Source: Chara braunii (lineage: Eukaryota > Streptophyta > Charophyceae > Charales > Characeae). From it: a stretch of DNA of 25,191 nt. Location: contig BFEA01000252.1 of NCBI GenBank assembly GCA_003427395.1, forward strand, positions 1,652,589 through 1,677,779. Reading direction: 5' to 3'. A program made the position numbers and the translations under genes. Below are positions 17,670 to 25,191 of the stretch, piece after piece. Each line of letters begins with the position of its first letter. Within the stretch, counting starts at the first letter, position 1. The notes under the pieces are model-generated. The model did no database searches and was not told where the DNA came from. It saw only the letters and a program-made list of their open reading frames with translations.

Positions 17670-19660
17670 GTGGATTCTTATCTGGGCGATTTTTCCCACC
17701 CACCCCTCCCCACCTACGTTGTTGCCCCCTTTGGTCTTACCTTCTCTATCTGTTCTTCGGGTACCCCCTACGGCGGCATTGGGATGTTGCCACGTCAGCA
17801 GGCCATGTTAGCAGGCCACATCAGCAGGACATGTCAGCAGCAGGCAGTGCCATATCAGCAGGCCCCCGGCCTGGTCAATGCTCACGCGCTTGCAAACAGC
17901 CGGCATGGATCAGAAGCCCGGGGAAACGAACGAGGCCTATCAGGCCCGGATGCTGCTTCTGATTACCGAAGCGAAGCTACGGTTGAATGCAGTAGCAGCC
18001 GCAGCAAAGAAGAAGGCAGAGGACGCCAAGAAGGCACATCTGTTGGCAATTGAACAGCATCGCCAGCAAGACGAGGCAGCAGCAAAGGCTGCCGATGAAG
18101 AACGACTTCAACGACGCGAGAAGATATTCAGCGAGATCGCTCTACTACCTCTCCCATCTCACGGACCTCCTGGCCACGTGCATTGCACAGGAGGACATCC
18201 ACAACCTCGACGACGTGGTTCAGACGCACAATCAGGTGTTTGACCAAGTCAACAGCCGCCTCCAGCAGCTGGAACAAACCGTTGCCGCCCCCGTTGCCAG
18301 CTCTTCCAACACCTCCGATCGCCTCGAGGGATTGGAGGTTGACGTCGGATCCCTAAAGTACGGCGTGCAGTTACAACAAACCGCAATGCAACAGTTGGAG
18401 CAGCGGATCTGTACTGCCGCCACCCACTCGAGCTCGGAACTGCGCGAGACAACTCCAAGGTTGGATGATCAGGAGATCTTCTGCGACTTGCGAAGATGGC
18501 AAGTTCGAGCTCAAGTTGCAGCTACACCACGTCAGTGAGCACAAGCATCACGCGCACTTATACTCCCGCTCGGGGGCGCGTGCCAAGTGCGGAGTGGTGG
18601 CTGCCGACTCGGAAACCAAGATCAGCTGGGATGATCTGAAGGCGGCGTGGCATAAGGGGTTCCAAGTAGAGCCGTCGGAGATCAAGGCAATGGATAAGCT
18701 AATGACCTTCGAACAAGGCACGCTGCGAAGTGTTGACTGGATTGTCGAGTACCAACACTTGACATCCGTCTCAGTCATTCAAATGGCCTTCAAAGCCATC
18801 AAAAACTACTTCATCTCGAGGTCATGATCGACGTTGGACAATGCCTTGACTCACGTCGAGGACACTCTGATGACACGGATGGAGCTCTTCGAGAAGGCCG
18901 AGCAGATTATTGTCACGAACAAGGAGGCTAAGAACCTCCAGTACTCCCGCTCGGGGGCGTGTGCCAAGTATGGAGTGGTGGCTGCCGACTTGGAAACCCA
19001 GATCAGCTGGGATGATCTAGAAGCGGCGTGGCATAAGCGGTTCCAAGTAGAGCCGCCGAAGATGAAGGCAACGGATAAGCTGATGACCTTCGAACAAGGC
19101 ATGTCGAGTGTTGACTGGATTGCCGAGTACCAACGCTTGACATCCGTCCGAGTGATTCAAATGGCCTTCAAAGCCATCAAACACTACATCTCGAGGTCAT
19201 GTTCGACGTTGGACAATGCCTTGACTCACGTCGAGGACACCCTGATGACACGGACGGAGCTCTTCGAGAAGGCCGCGCAGATTATTGTCACGAACAAGGA
19301 GGCTAAGAACCTCCACCGTTCGTCTACAGCGATCAGCATCGGCCAAAAGTGGCCGTGGTCGCGGCGGCAACGCCAAACGACCAAACTAACGAGGCGGTGT
19401 CTGCCATTGAAGGGGAGAGACTCGCCGCCGGCCGGGATGGTGGCCGCCCTGGCAAAGGCCGAGGATGCAGCAAGGCGAAGACAAACACCGCATCTAGCCC
19501 TGGGCCCGGCGCAACAGCCACAGCCTCATGGTCCTACTATGTTCTCTCCGAGCAAGCATACAAGGCACGCAGGAGATTCCAGTATTGTTTGTGGTGCAAC
19601 AACGATCTCCACGAGACAGTGGGCTGGCCGTCGAAAGGCAAGGGCAAATCGGGAAACTGA
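17670..19660 (+). pseudogene. Ty3/gypsy Gag remnant with frameshifts
   Basis: Gag forms the particle shell and binds element RNA. Coherent segments fall in successive frames: a Gln/Pro-rich N-terminus with repeated TCAGCAGGCC text (17760-17870), an Ala/Lys/Glu-rich coiled-coil-like piece starting MDQKPGETNEAYQARM (17905), a second helical piece (LTDLLATCIAQEDIHNLDDV, about 18150-18460), and a capsid-like domain (ISWDDLKAAWHKGFQVEPSE) from about 18480. The capsid part is tandemly duplicated. A zinc knuckle near the end (CLWCNNDLHETVGW, 19586-19627) has the CCHC spacing, but the last Cys is Trp. At least four frame changes are needed to read the whole. A TGA (18825-18827) interrupts the first capsid copy. 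Confidence 0.75.
18561..19315 (+). repeat. 381-bp tandem duplication inside gag
   Basis: A copy starting TACTCCCGCTCGGGGGCG at 18561 is repeated from 18942, and both end with GAGGCTAAGAACCTCCA. The period of 381 is a multiple of three and keeps the frame, so the capsid-like domain appears twice. The copies differ by scattered substitutions and small indels. The TGA in copy 1 is TGT (Cys) in copy 2. Confidence 0.92.
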
Positions 19661-19734
19661 GCACTGTCGGGAGTGACTCGACCACATTCTCGACGCCTTC
19701 GGAACCGGTCGCTTCGCGGGTGACTGCCCTTCGT

Positions 19735-22205
19735 TTCGGGGCATATGCGGAAGTGGATAGTCCTCTTCTATTTTCTTATGAGGATTATGTTGCCCGACTC
19801 GTTCCTATGTTGGGTACTCTCTTAAGGACAAGACGTGTGTGCGACATCTTCTCTGTCCGGCAGCGGCGACTTATCATCTTGAAGTGGTTCTTCACGGGAT
19901 TCGGCGTGCGAGTTCAACATAGAGGTATTGAACTCGCTCACGTTCGAGGATTTCGCATGGCTTTCTCTCCCGACCACGGGCCACTTGCTGGGACCGCATT
20001 GCGCAGCATTATGCGCTCATCTTCATGCGTATCTATCCTTCTATGCACCACCGACTTCGCCGACAGATGACGAAGCTGCGGTGGAGGACATCCTTGCGTA
20101 TGTTACCAAGGTAGCCCACGAGTTTCGCAAGCAGTGATAGGACGACAACAACGCACCGCTCCTCTATGTCCGCATCCAAGTTGGGCAAGCGTCCTGCAGT
20201 GCTTCGGATAGCGGCGCGTCTCGCAATTTCATGAGCCAAGCCTTTATGCAAAGGGCTGGCCTTGGCACACAAGTTCGGAGGAAGAGAAACCCGACGACGA
20301 TGAAGTTGGCGGACGGAAGGACGCAACAACTTATCGACCGCGTATTTCGAACCTCATGCATGCGAACCGGTAACGTTCGACATTTTGAACACGAACTTCG
20401 ACATTATTTCGGGAATGCCGTTCGCGTATTTCGAACCTCATGCATGCGAACCGGTAACGTTCGACATTTTGAACACGAACTTCGACATTATACAGGGTCA
20501 ACTTCCATCGGCGGACTCTTACCGTTCGTGACGCTTTCGGTGCCGAAGTACCGTGTACTTTTCCTCTTCCGCACCCTTCCCTACGATGCCAAGTGGTGAC
20601 GGTCAAGTCATTCCGGGCTACTTGTGCTTACGTGCAGCCCGACGAAATCGACCTATGTTTCCTACGGACCGTCGCCGTAGCCGACTCTTTACCACGGACT
20701 TGTCTTCGGACCCCCGTGTGGTGCGGTTGCTTGACGAGTTCGCCGACATCTTCGAGTCACCTACCGGTGTGGTGCTAGATCGACCAATCTCTCACGAGAT
20801 CATTCTTGAGGCCGGTGCCGTGTCGCCGAAAGGTTGCATTTACCGCATGAGCAAGGAGGAGCTTACGGTCCTCCGCGCGCAACTTGATGACTTGTTTGAC
20901 AAGGGCTGGATCCGCCCTAGTAGCTCTCCATATGGAGCGCCAGTTTTATTCGTACGGAAGAAGAACAAGGATCTACAATTACATCGACTATCGCAAGCTC
21001 AACGCGCAAACCGTCAAGAATGTGGGGCCTCTTCCTCGTATCGACGATCTTCGTGAGCGATTGGGCGGCGCCAAGTATTTTTCTAAGTTGGATTTGAAGT
21101 CGGGATATCATCAAATCTCGATTCAACCGAATGATTGCTACAAATTCGCGTTCAAGACGCGGTATGGGCATTGTGGGTGGTCACGCCTTTTGGCCTTGCG
21201 AATGTCCCGGCGACCTTTAAGTGGCAATGACCAACGAGTTCCGTGTGATGTTGGACCAGTTCGTGCTGGTCTACTTAGACGACATTCTCGTATATAGCCG
21301 GACATTGGAGGATCATCTCGAACACCTTCGACGAGTGTTGGAGACACTCTGCCGGCTAAGTACAAGGCCAACCGCGGCAAGTGCGAATTTGTCTGGCAAG
21401 AGCTGGAATACTTGGCCATTTTGTCACACCGGAGGGCATCCGTCCGCTGTCGGACAAGATTCAAGCCATCCAAGAGTGGTCGGAACCACAGAATGTCACG
21501 GATGTCCGTTCATTCCTCGGCCGTGCCGGCTACTACCAACGTTTCATCAAGGGATACTCTAAGATCGCGACCCACTTGGCCAAGCTCCAATGCAAGGATC
21601 GGCCGTTTGACTTCAGAGAGTATGCGCGGGAATCATTTTTGGCTCTCCAAGCCGCGCTATTATCTGCGGAGGTCTTGCACACATACGACCCGCTATTGCG
21701 AACGTGCGTCACTACGGATGCGTCCGGCTATGGCATTGGTGCCATCCTCGAGCAACACGATGGTGTGGACTGCCACCCGGTCGCGTACTTCAGCAAGAAA
21801 GTGCTCGTTGTGATGCACGCAAGGAGCTCCTTGCCTTAGTCCACGCGCTCAAGCGGTGGCGGCACTTCCTCCTTGGTCGAAGTCAATTCTGATGGGTAAC
21901 GGACAACAATCCGTTAGTCTTTTACAAGACCTTAGACACCATCAACAGCACCATCGCCCGATGGATGGCTTTGATCGACCAGTTCGACTTCTTTCCCAAC
22001 CATATTCCGGGGAAGTCTAACCGTTTTTCGGATGCTCTTTCACGACGTCCGGTTCATTGTACCGCGGTCTATTCAGCCTTCAAGATTGACGAAGACCTGC
22101 GGGACAGCTTCATCCGCGGCTACCAAGCCGACCCTGAGTTTTGCGACAAGTACGCGAATTGATCCTCTCCTAATCCGGCGCCTTCTCACTACCGGATCCA
22201 TGGGG
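19735..22205 (+). pseudogene. Ty3/gypsy Pol remnant: protease, RT, RNase H; integrase missing
   Basis: Pol processes the polyprotein and copies RNA into DNA. A linker with a TGA-TAG pair (20135-20140) leads to a protease with the active-site triad in DSGAS (Asp codon 20207). After a frame change comes the second protease strand (FDILNTNFDII), duplicated. RT motifs visible are [16 protein letters not shown] (20922), [18 protein letters not shown] (21088, catalytic Asp), [11 protein letters not shown] (about 21189) and YLDD (21272). RNase H shows TDAS (Asp 21717), KELLALVHALKRW, TDNNP after a TGA (21890-21892), and SDALSRRP (22028-22051). Several single-base shifts separate these blocks. Homology stops near 22205 before the integrase. 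It cannot be functional. Confidence 0.88.
20339..20491 (+). repeat. Perfect 69-bp direct repeat, period 84, in protease
   Basis: Positions 20339-20407 and 20423-20491 are identical, separated by 15 nt. The 84-nt period is 28 codons, so the frame is kept and the protease strand ending FDILNTNFDII occurs twice. In an otherwise diverged element, perfect identity suggests a recent slip or an assembly duplication. Confidence 0.93.
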
Positions 22206-22214
22206 GACAACCCT

Positions 22215-22526
22215 CTAAAGGACCACTTCGTGCTTGCAACACCTTTTGATCCAACTCAATCGAATGAGACTGAACTGGCGCCACTGCCACTTCGTGGCCT
22301 TTGACATGTAAGGGTCATACAAAACCCAATTGTCTCGGTATTTCTTACCTTGAAAACCAAGCCAAGTTCGATTCTGAGGGAAGTACTTATGCTTGATTCT
22401 TTGTCGATCCCAGGTAGGGTGTCTACTAAGGACCCATCCATCCGGAAATCCATATGGTGAAAGATGGCAGAGCATTCCCAAAACTCCGAAATAGAAAATA
22501 AAATTTATTTGTTTGGCTATAGCCAT
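22215..22526 (-). CDS. Unrecognised 103-residue ORF, aromatic-rich
   Basis: An ATG-started minus-strand frame lies about 30 nt downstream of the tRNA gene in the same orientation. The N-terminus is hydrophobic (INFIFYFGVLGMLCHL), followed by a Trp/Tyr/Lys/Arg-rich part (DNWVLYDPYMSK, KWQWRQF). The codon use is AT-richer than in the retroelements. I do not recognise the family. It could be an organellar, bacterial or phage gene fragment linked to the tRNA, or a chance frame. No ribosome-binding site is visible. Confidence 0.3.
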   Translation of the reverse strand: MAIAKQINFIFYFGVLGMLCHLSPYGFPDGWVLSRHPTWDRQRIKHKYFPQNRTWLGFQGKKYRDNWVLYDPYMSKATKWQWRQFSLIRLSWIKRCCKHEVVL

Positions 22527-22555
22527 ATATCTGTATTTTTGTTAATATAAGACGG

Positions 22556-22628
22556 AGCCTACGACCGAACTTGAACCGGAGGCCTTTCCCTTACCAAGGG
22601 AATGCTCTACCACCTGAGCTACATCGGC
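22556..22628 (-). tRNA. tRNA-Thr (anticodon GGU), bacterial/organelle-type, slightly decayed
   Basis: The minus strand folds as a 73-nt cloverleaf: acceptor GCCGATG/CGTAGGC, D arm GCTCAGGTGGTAGAGC, anticodon stem TTCCC/GGGAA with loop TTGGTAA (anticodon GGT at 22595-22593), variable AGGCC, and T arm around TTCAAGT. Discriminator T is followed by CCG (22555-22553), one base from an encoded CCA, as in bacterial genes. Two mispairs (G4-A69 and T49-T65) and two wobbles suggest decay or sequencing error. The overall sequence resembles bacterial, cyanobacterial or plastid tRNA-Thr more than a nuclear one: the T-loop is TTCAAGT, not the B-box consensus. Confidence 0.7.
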
Positions 22629-22659
22629 TCACGGGGAAATTGGAGAAGATTGGATTTGA

Positions 22660-22881
22660 GCTGATAACTTCATACTTACAAGACATGCGTTCTACAACTT
22701 GAACTTCGCCCCCGACGGTACGGTCACGGTGTCCTTCCAGGTTGCAGTTGCTGAAGTATTACAAAATACGAAAATGAGAAATTAAATGGAACGAACTGGG
22801 TTTCTAGCACGTTTAACGATTACACCAGAAACTAAAGCGATGCTTGAAAAAATAGAAAAAAAGTATCATTGTAGTGATTAA
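22660..22881 (+). CDS. Two small abutting ORFs in the tRNA block, unrecognised
   Basis: In one frame, a segment open from 22660 reads TRHAFYNLNFAPDGTVTVSF and ends in TAA at 22783. ATG follows immediately at 22786 and opens a 31-residue ORF (starting MERTGFLARLTITPETKAML) ending at 22881. The TAA-ATG contact is typical of compact bacterial, phage or plastid genes. The first piece looks like the C-terminal end of a larger protein whose start is missing. I recognise neither. They are divergent from the tRNA and the 103-residue ORF. Confidence 0.3.
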
Positions 22882-23456
22882 TCTTTCTCTAGCACAGCCT
22901 AACCGAGCTAAAATCTAGAATAGAGCGTTGAGACAGACAATGAAAACAGCAGCGAGATTTAGAACTGGTCGTTGCTAGATGGTCACCAAGATTGGCACGG
23001 AGTCTCGCAAGTATTGCTCAAGGAGGAATATGGGAAGCACTCAACTTTTTATGTTGTGTATTTGTGTTTTGTCCTGGCCTATCTGTAGAGTAGAGACCTC
23101 GTCTTGTTTTTTGTCCCAGCTTTCTCTGTTTGGGATAGGCACTCCAAAGCGGTGTGGAGTTGCACCTGGGCAGTTTGTTGGCTATGGTGGGCAATAGCTG
23201 GAGTGGAAATGACGAAGCTTGAGGTTACTGGTGGAAGGGAACGATTTAAACCCCTGCAAGAACGGCTAGGTGGAGGTACTGCGCCAGGGGTGTGCAAGGC
23301 GAGGTTTATCATGCTGTGTTTCAATGATCGAGTTACGGGCTGCAGTGAATGATATTCTGTCTCAAAGCTTTTTTTGCGGTTGTCCTGTACGTCTTCTACA
23401 ATAATGCGTGCAATGAATGTCGTATGCCCTTTTGTGTGGATGATTTGGTTTATCAG
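22882..23456. other. Unannotated 3' part of the inferred intron
   Basis: No gene or repeat is recognised. The segment ends in a T-rich run (TTTGTGTGGATGATTTGGTT) and TATCAG, which serves as the acceptor for the next pyruvate kinase exon. Confidence 0.45.
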
Positions 23457-23510
23457 CAAGCAGTCACGAATCTGAAGGAGGCCGTGCGGGCGACTGGAAA
23501 GATGTGTGCG
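23457..23510 (+). CDS. Pyruvate kinase, internal exon (NLKEAV...MCA segment)
   Basis: A 54-nt exon (18 codons, phase 0 at both ends) lies between TTTATCAG and the perfect donor GTAAGT. It reads QAVTNLKEAVRATGKMCA. In plant pyruvate kinases the corresponding stretch after ...GD..YH is Q-E-T-L-D-N-L-K, then A-V, and ends L-C-A before V-M-L-D-T. Joining the exon at 8036 (ending NVHE) to this one reproduces the family spacing with no gap. The donor falls just before the expected V-M-L-D-T, which would begin the next exon; I did not find that exon before 25191. The enzyme is glycolytic; subcellular location cannot be judged from these fragments. Confidence 0.72.
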
Positions 23511-24009
23511 GTAAGTGGTGTTTGTTTTCTCAAAACCCCGCACTCAGGTAAATGGGTAGGCAGTTGCTTATCTCTTCTTAATCTCGTGCTCGTCATGTAC
23601 TTGGATTCTGTTTTAGTTCCACTTTCCATTGTTATTGAACTAGTGTGCATATGGACTGTTGGAATGCTGCTTCCTCTCCCCCACCTTGCATAAGAAAAGG
23701 AGTCAAATTGGGGAATTCTTTCTGTACTTCTCTTTCTTCCCTATTCCCTTGTATAAGTTTCGTACAGCAAGTGTTGGGTGAATTCAAACATGGTCAGTGC
23801 TGTAGTAGCTGCAGACTATTCTTTCTCTATGCTTTTGTGAGTTTCTTTGAGCTTCAGCATGTTTGTTATCATGAGAGAATGGGTAACTCAAGTCTGCGGT
23901 GTCCAGCGCCGTGCAGAAATGACTCGTTTTGTCGCAAGTAGCACTTCGAGACAACACCAATTTGATGAAGGTCCATACACTTATAAAAGTTCCTAATGTG
24001 AGAATTTTT
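23511..24009 (+). other. Start of the following intron, no gene seen
   Basis: Non-coding sequence after the donor at 23511. A VMYLDS reading near 23594 superficially resembles the expected VMLDT but lacks a splice acceptor and an intact motif. Confidence 0.45.
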
Positions 24010-24207
24010 GGATCCGGGCCGTCCGCGGACCTACCGGCCCGACGGCTTGGATTGCCCCGCAATCGTAAGATTTTAAGATCGTGCGGCGATCCAGACCGTT
24101 CGCGGTCCTACCGGCCCGATGGCCTGGATTGCCCGGCGATCTTAAACCTTTAATATCGCGGGGCAATCAGGGCTGTCGGGCCCACGAACGGCCTGGATCG
24201 CTGCGCA
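24010..24207. repeat. GC-rich foldback with three related units
   Basis: Unit 1 (24010-24076) and unit 2 (24086-24153) are direct copies with a 76-nt period; both contain CC.GACCGGCCCGA-like text and end in TTTAA. Unit 3 (24155-24207) is an inverted copy (GCGGGGCAATCAGGGCTGTC against GATTGCCCCGC in unit 1). The layout resembles the foldback at 2351-2764: inverted arms plus an extra direct copy. No coding sequence is present. Confidence 0.75.
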
Positions 24208-24359
24208 ATGTTTGGACTACCGGTACGGCCCTGTGTTTTCCTTTTGTGGAGGGCCAGGGCGTTTTGGGTTGCTGCTGCCAGGCGTGGGGAGAAACCGGTT
24301 CCAGGCAGGATGGTCTACTCTTGGGCTCTCAGCGGTTCCCCCCCCCCCACATATCTTTG

Positions 24360-24515
24360 TCGGCGCACAGCACGCACTCACACGAACACCCGCCCGTCCA
24401 CTCGAACAAGCACATGCACGCACACACACACAGGCACAAGCACGGACATGCGCACATGCACACACATGCGCACAAGCAGGAACACACGCATGCATGCAAA
24501 TGCACCAGGCATGGG
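24360..24515. repeat. CA-rich low-complexity tract
   Basis: Degenerate CACA, GCACA and CATGCA units. His/Thr-rich and Val/Cys-rich open frames across it are artefacts of composition. A GGGT run (24610-24627) and (AG)10 (24651-24670) follow nearby. Confidence 0.85.
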
Positions 24516-24810
24516 CAGACTGTCGGGGTTCAACCTCCTGATGAGTTGGTGAAAATCCAACGAAACAGTCTGGCACAGTTGTGCTTTTTTCGTGGGGTTC
24601 ACATGAACTGTGGGTGGGTGGGTGGGTGCATGCACGCGCGAGCGTGCGCTAGAGAGAGAGAGAGAGAGAGCCCAAACTCCCTACCATGACGATGCTGACT
24701 GATGAAAACGAGGTTGAAGACGCCGATGAAGATGAAAGACAAGGAGTAAGGAGCACTATTTGCAAGGACAAGGTGAGATGATAATGGTGTGGGGAAAAGG
24801 GGCCAAAACA

Positions 24811-24963
24811 GGCTATGGTGGTTTTGTTTTTCTTTCCTACTCACTCTGATCACGAAAGGGAGACGAAGCGACATGAAGGAGAGGACGGGGCTATGGTGGT
24901 TTTGTTTTTCTTTCCTATTCACTCTGATCACGAAAGGGAGACGAAGCGACATGAAGGGGAGAA
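24811..24963. repeat. 78-bp tandem repeat, two units
   Basis: GGCTATGGTGGTTTTG at 24811 recurs at 24889, and each unit ends near CGAAGCGACATGAAGG. The units are almost identical. The period is 26 codons, so several frames stay open across both units, but none shows a recognisable protein. Confidence 0.93.
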
Positions 24964-25191
24964 CAAGGAAGGGGAAGAGGAACACGAGGAGGAGGAGAAA
25001 AAGAAAGGCGAAAGCCTAAGGAGGGAGGGTAGCAAAGCAGAAAGAGATGGAGCTGGAGGTTGAGAAAAAGGAAGACGAAAGCCTAAGAGGGAGGGAGGGT
25101 AGGGAGGCGGAAAGAGATGGAGCTGGAGGAGGAGAAGGGGGAGGAGGACAAAGGGGAAGTATGAGAAGAAGGAAAGTACAGAGGAGGGAAA
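24964..25191. repeat. Purine-rich tract with a 67-nt tandem repeat
   Basis: Nearly all bases on the plus strand are A or G to the window end. Two units from 24995 and 25062 share GAGAAAAAG, GACGAAAGCCTAAG (or GGCGAAAGCCTAAG) and AAAGAGATGGAGCTGGAGG. Lys/Glu-rich frames here reflect composition. Confidence 0.85.

Larger units (their letters stand above)
17241..22205 (+). mobile_element. Ty3/gypsy-type LTR retrotransposon remnant
   Basis: Gag, protease, reverse transcriptase and RNase H segments follow in the Ty3/gypsy order on the plus strand, each in several frames. The element ends near 22205, just after the RNase H and linker and before any integrase zinc-binding or DDE domain. The AT-rich leader (17241-17669) could be LTR or 5' untranslated sequence. 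I found no matching right LTR in the window. Both gag and pol contain internal tandem duplications. The decay points to an old, inactive copy. Confidence 0.85.
8080..23456 (+). other. Inferred 15.4-kb pyruvate kinase intron (phase 0)
   Basis: The interval begins GTACGT and ends TTTATCAG. It separates two exons whose peptides are contiguous in pyruvate kinase. It contains a MITE-like hairpin, GC-rich hairpins, a dispersed repeat, a Penelope-like element, a Ty3/gypsy remnant and a tRNA-bearing block. Its true length is uncertain because of the N gap and the adapter artefact at 17113-17230. If that artefact marks a wrong join, the exons could lie on different molecules and the intron as drawn would be false. 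Confidence 0.6.

Noticed and set aside
17660-17690. tRNA-iMet primer-binding site of the Ty3 element
   Set aside because: The only TGG-starting candidate (near 17671) does not continue with the expected complement of tRNA-iMet.
22979-23040. TKIGTES-like reading resembling the pyruvate kinase N-terminal TKI..T.GP.SR segment
   Set aside because: It lies downstream of the ARFD exon, so the order would be wrong, and the Gly-Pro core is missing.
23590-23625. VMYLDSV reading as a possible next pyruvate kinase exon (expected VMLDT)
   Set aside because: There is no AG acceptor directly before the Val codon, the motif has an extra residue, and the following residues do not match the family.

Overview
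The window looks like nuclear DNA of a green-lineage eukaryote, most simply a streptophyte alga with a large, intron-rich, repeat-filled genome such as a charophyte. This is inference, not proof. It rests on two short exons matching plant-type pyruvate kinase, an N-terminal GIY-YIG Penelope-like retroelement (a type known from green algae, spikemosses and some protists and invertebrates), a Ty3/gypsy element and abundant microsatellites. Almost nothing else is protein-coding. The assembly is imperfect: one 370-N gap, three single Ns, and a leftover Nextera mate-pair adapter.

The main result is a split host gene on the + strand. Two tiny exons, 8036-8079 and 23457-23510, both flanked by consensus splice sites, encode adjacent pieces of the pyruvate kinase N-domain (ARFDLTYGDWNVHE, then QAVTNLKEAVRATGKMCA). 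They join in phase 0 with exactly the family's residue spacing. If this is right, 8080-23456 is one 15.4-kb intron, and nearly everything else in the window is intron as well.

Region by region. 1-8035 is non-coding: diverged tandem repeats, a foldback repeat at 2351-2764, a 262-bp tandem repeat at 4618-5350, and long (CA)n, T and (GA)n tracts. Two copies of an unnamed dispersed repeat lie here; a third is at 9480-10110. 8036-8079 is the first exon. Within the 15.4-kb intron, in order: a MITE-like hairpin (8234-8349), a GC-rich hairpin block (8561-8827), the third dispersed-repeat copy, and a complete-length but broken Penelope-like element (10835-17114). The latter has long direct pseudo-LTRs, an ORF1 with a CCHC knuckle, coiled coil and SAP-like domain, and an ORF2 with GIY-YIG, CxC linker and RT. 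An adapter artefact with a 90-nt duplication follows (17113-17230), then a decayed Ty3/gypsy gag-pol (about 17241-22205) truncated before the integrase. Last comes a block of unlike character (22215-22881) with a bacterial- or organelle-type tRNA-Thr(GGU) and small ORFs. 23457-23510 is the second exon. 23511-25191 is again non-coding, with a GC-rich foldback, CA-rich and purine-rich tracts and two short tandem repeats.

Both retroelements are dead: multiple stops and frameshifts, and in the Penelope-like element the loss of RT motif A with its catalytic aspartate. No operon-like organisation is expected or seen, except possibly a TAA-ATG junction in the tRNA block.
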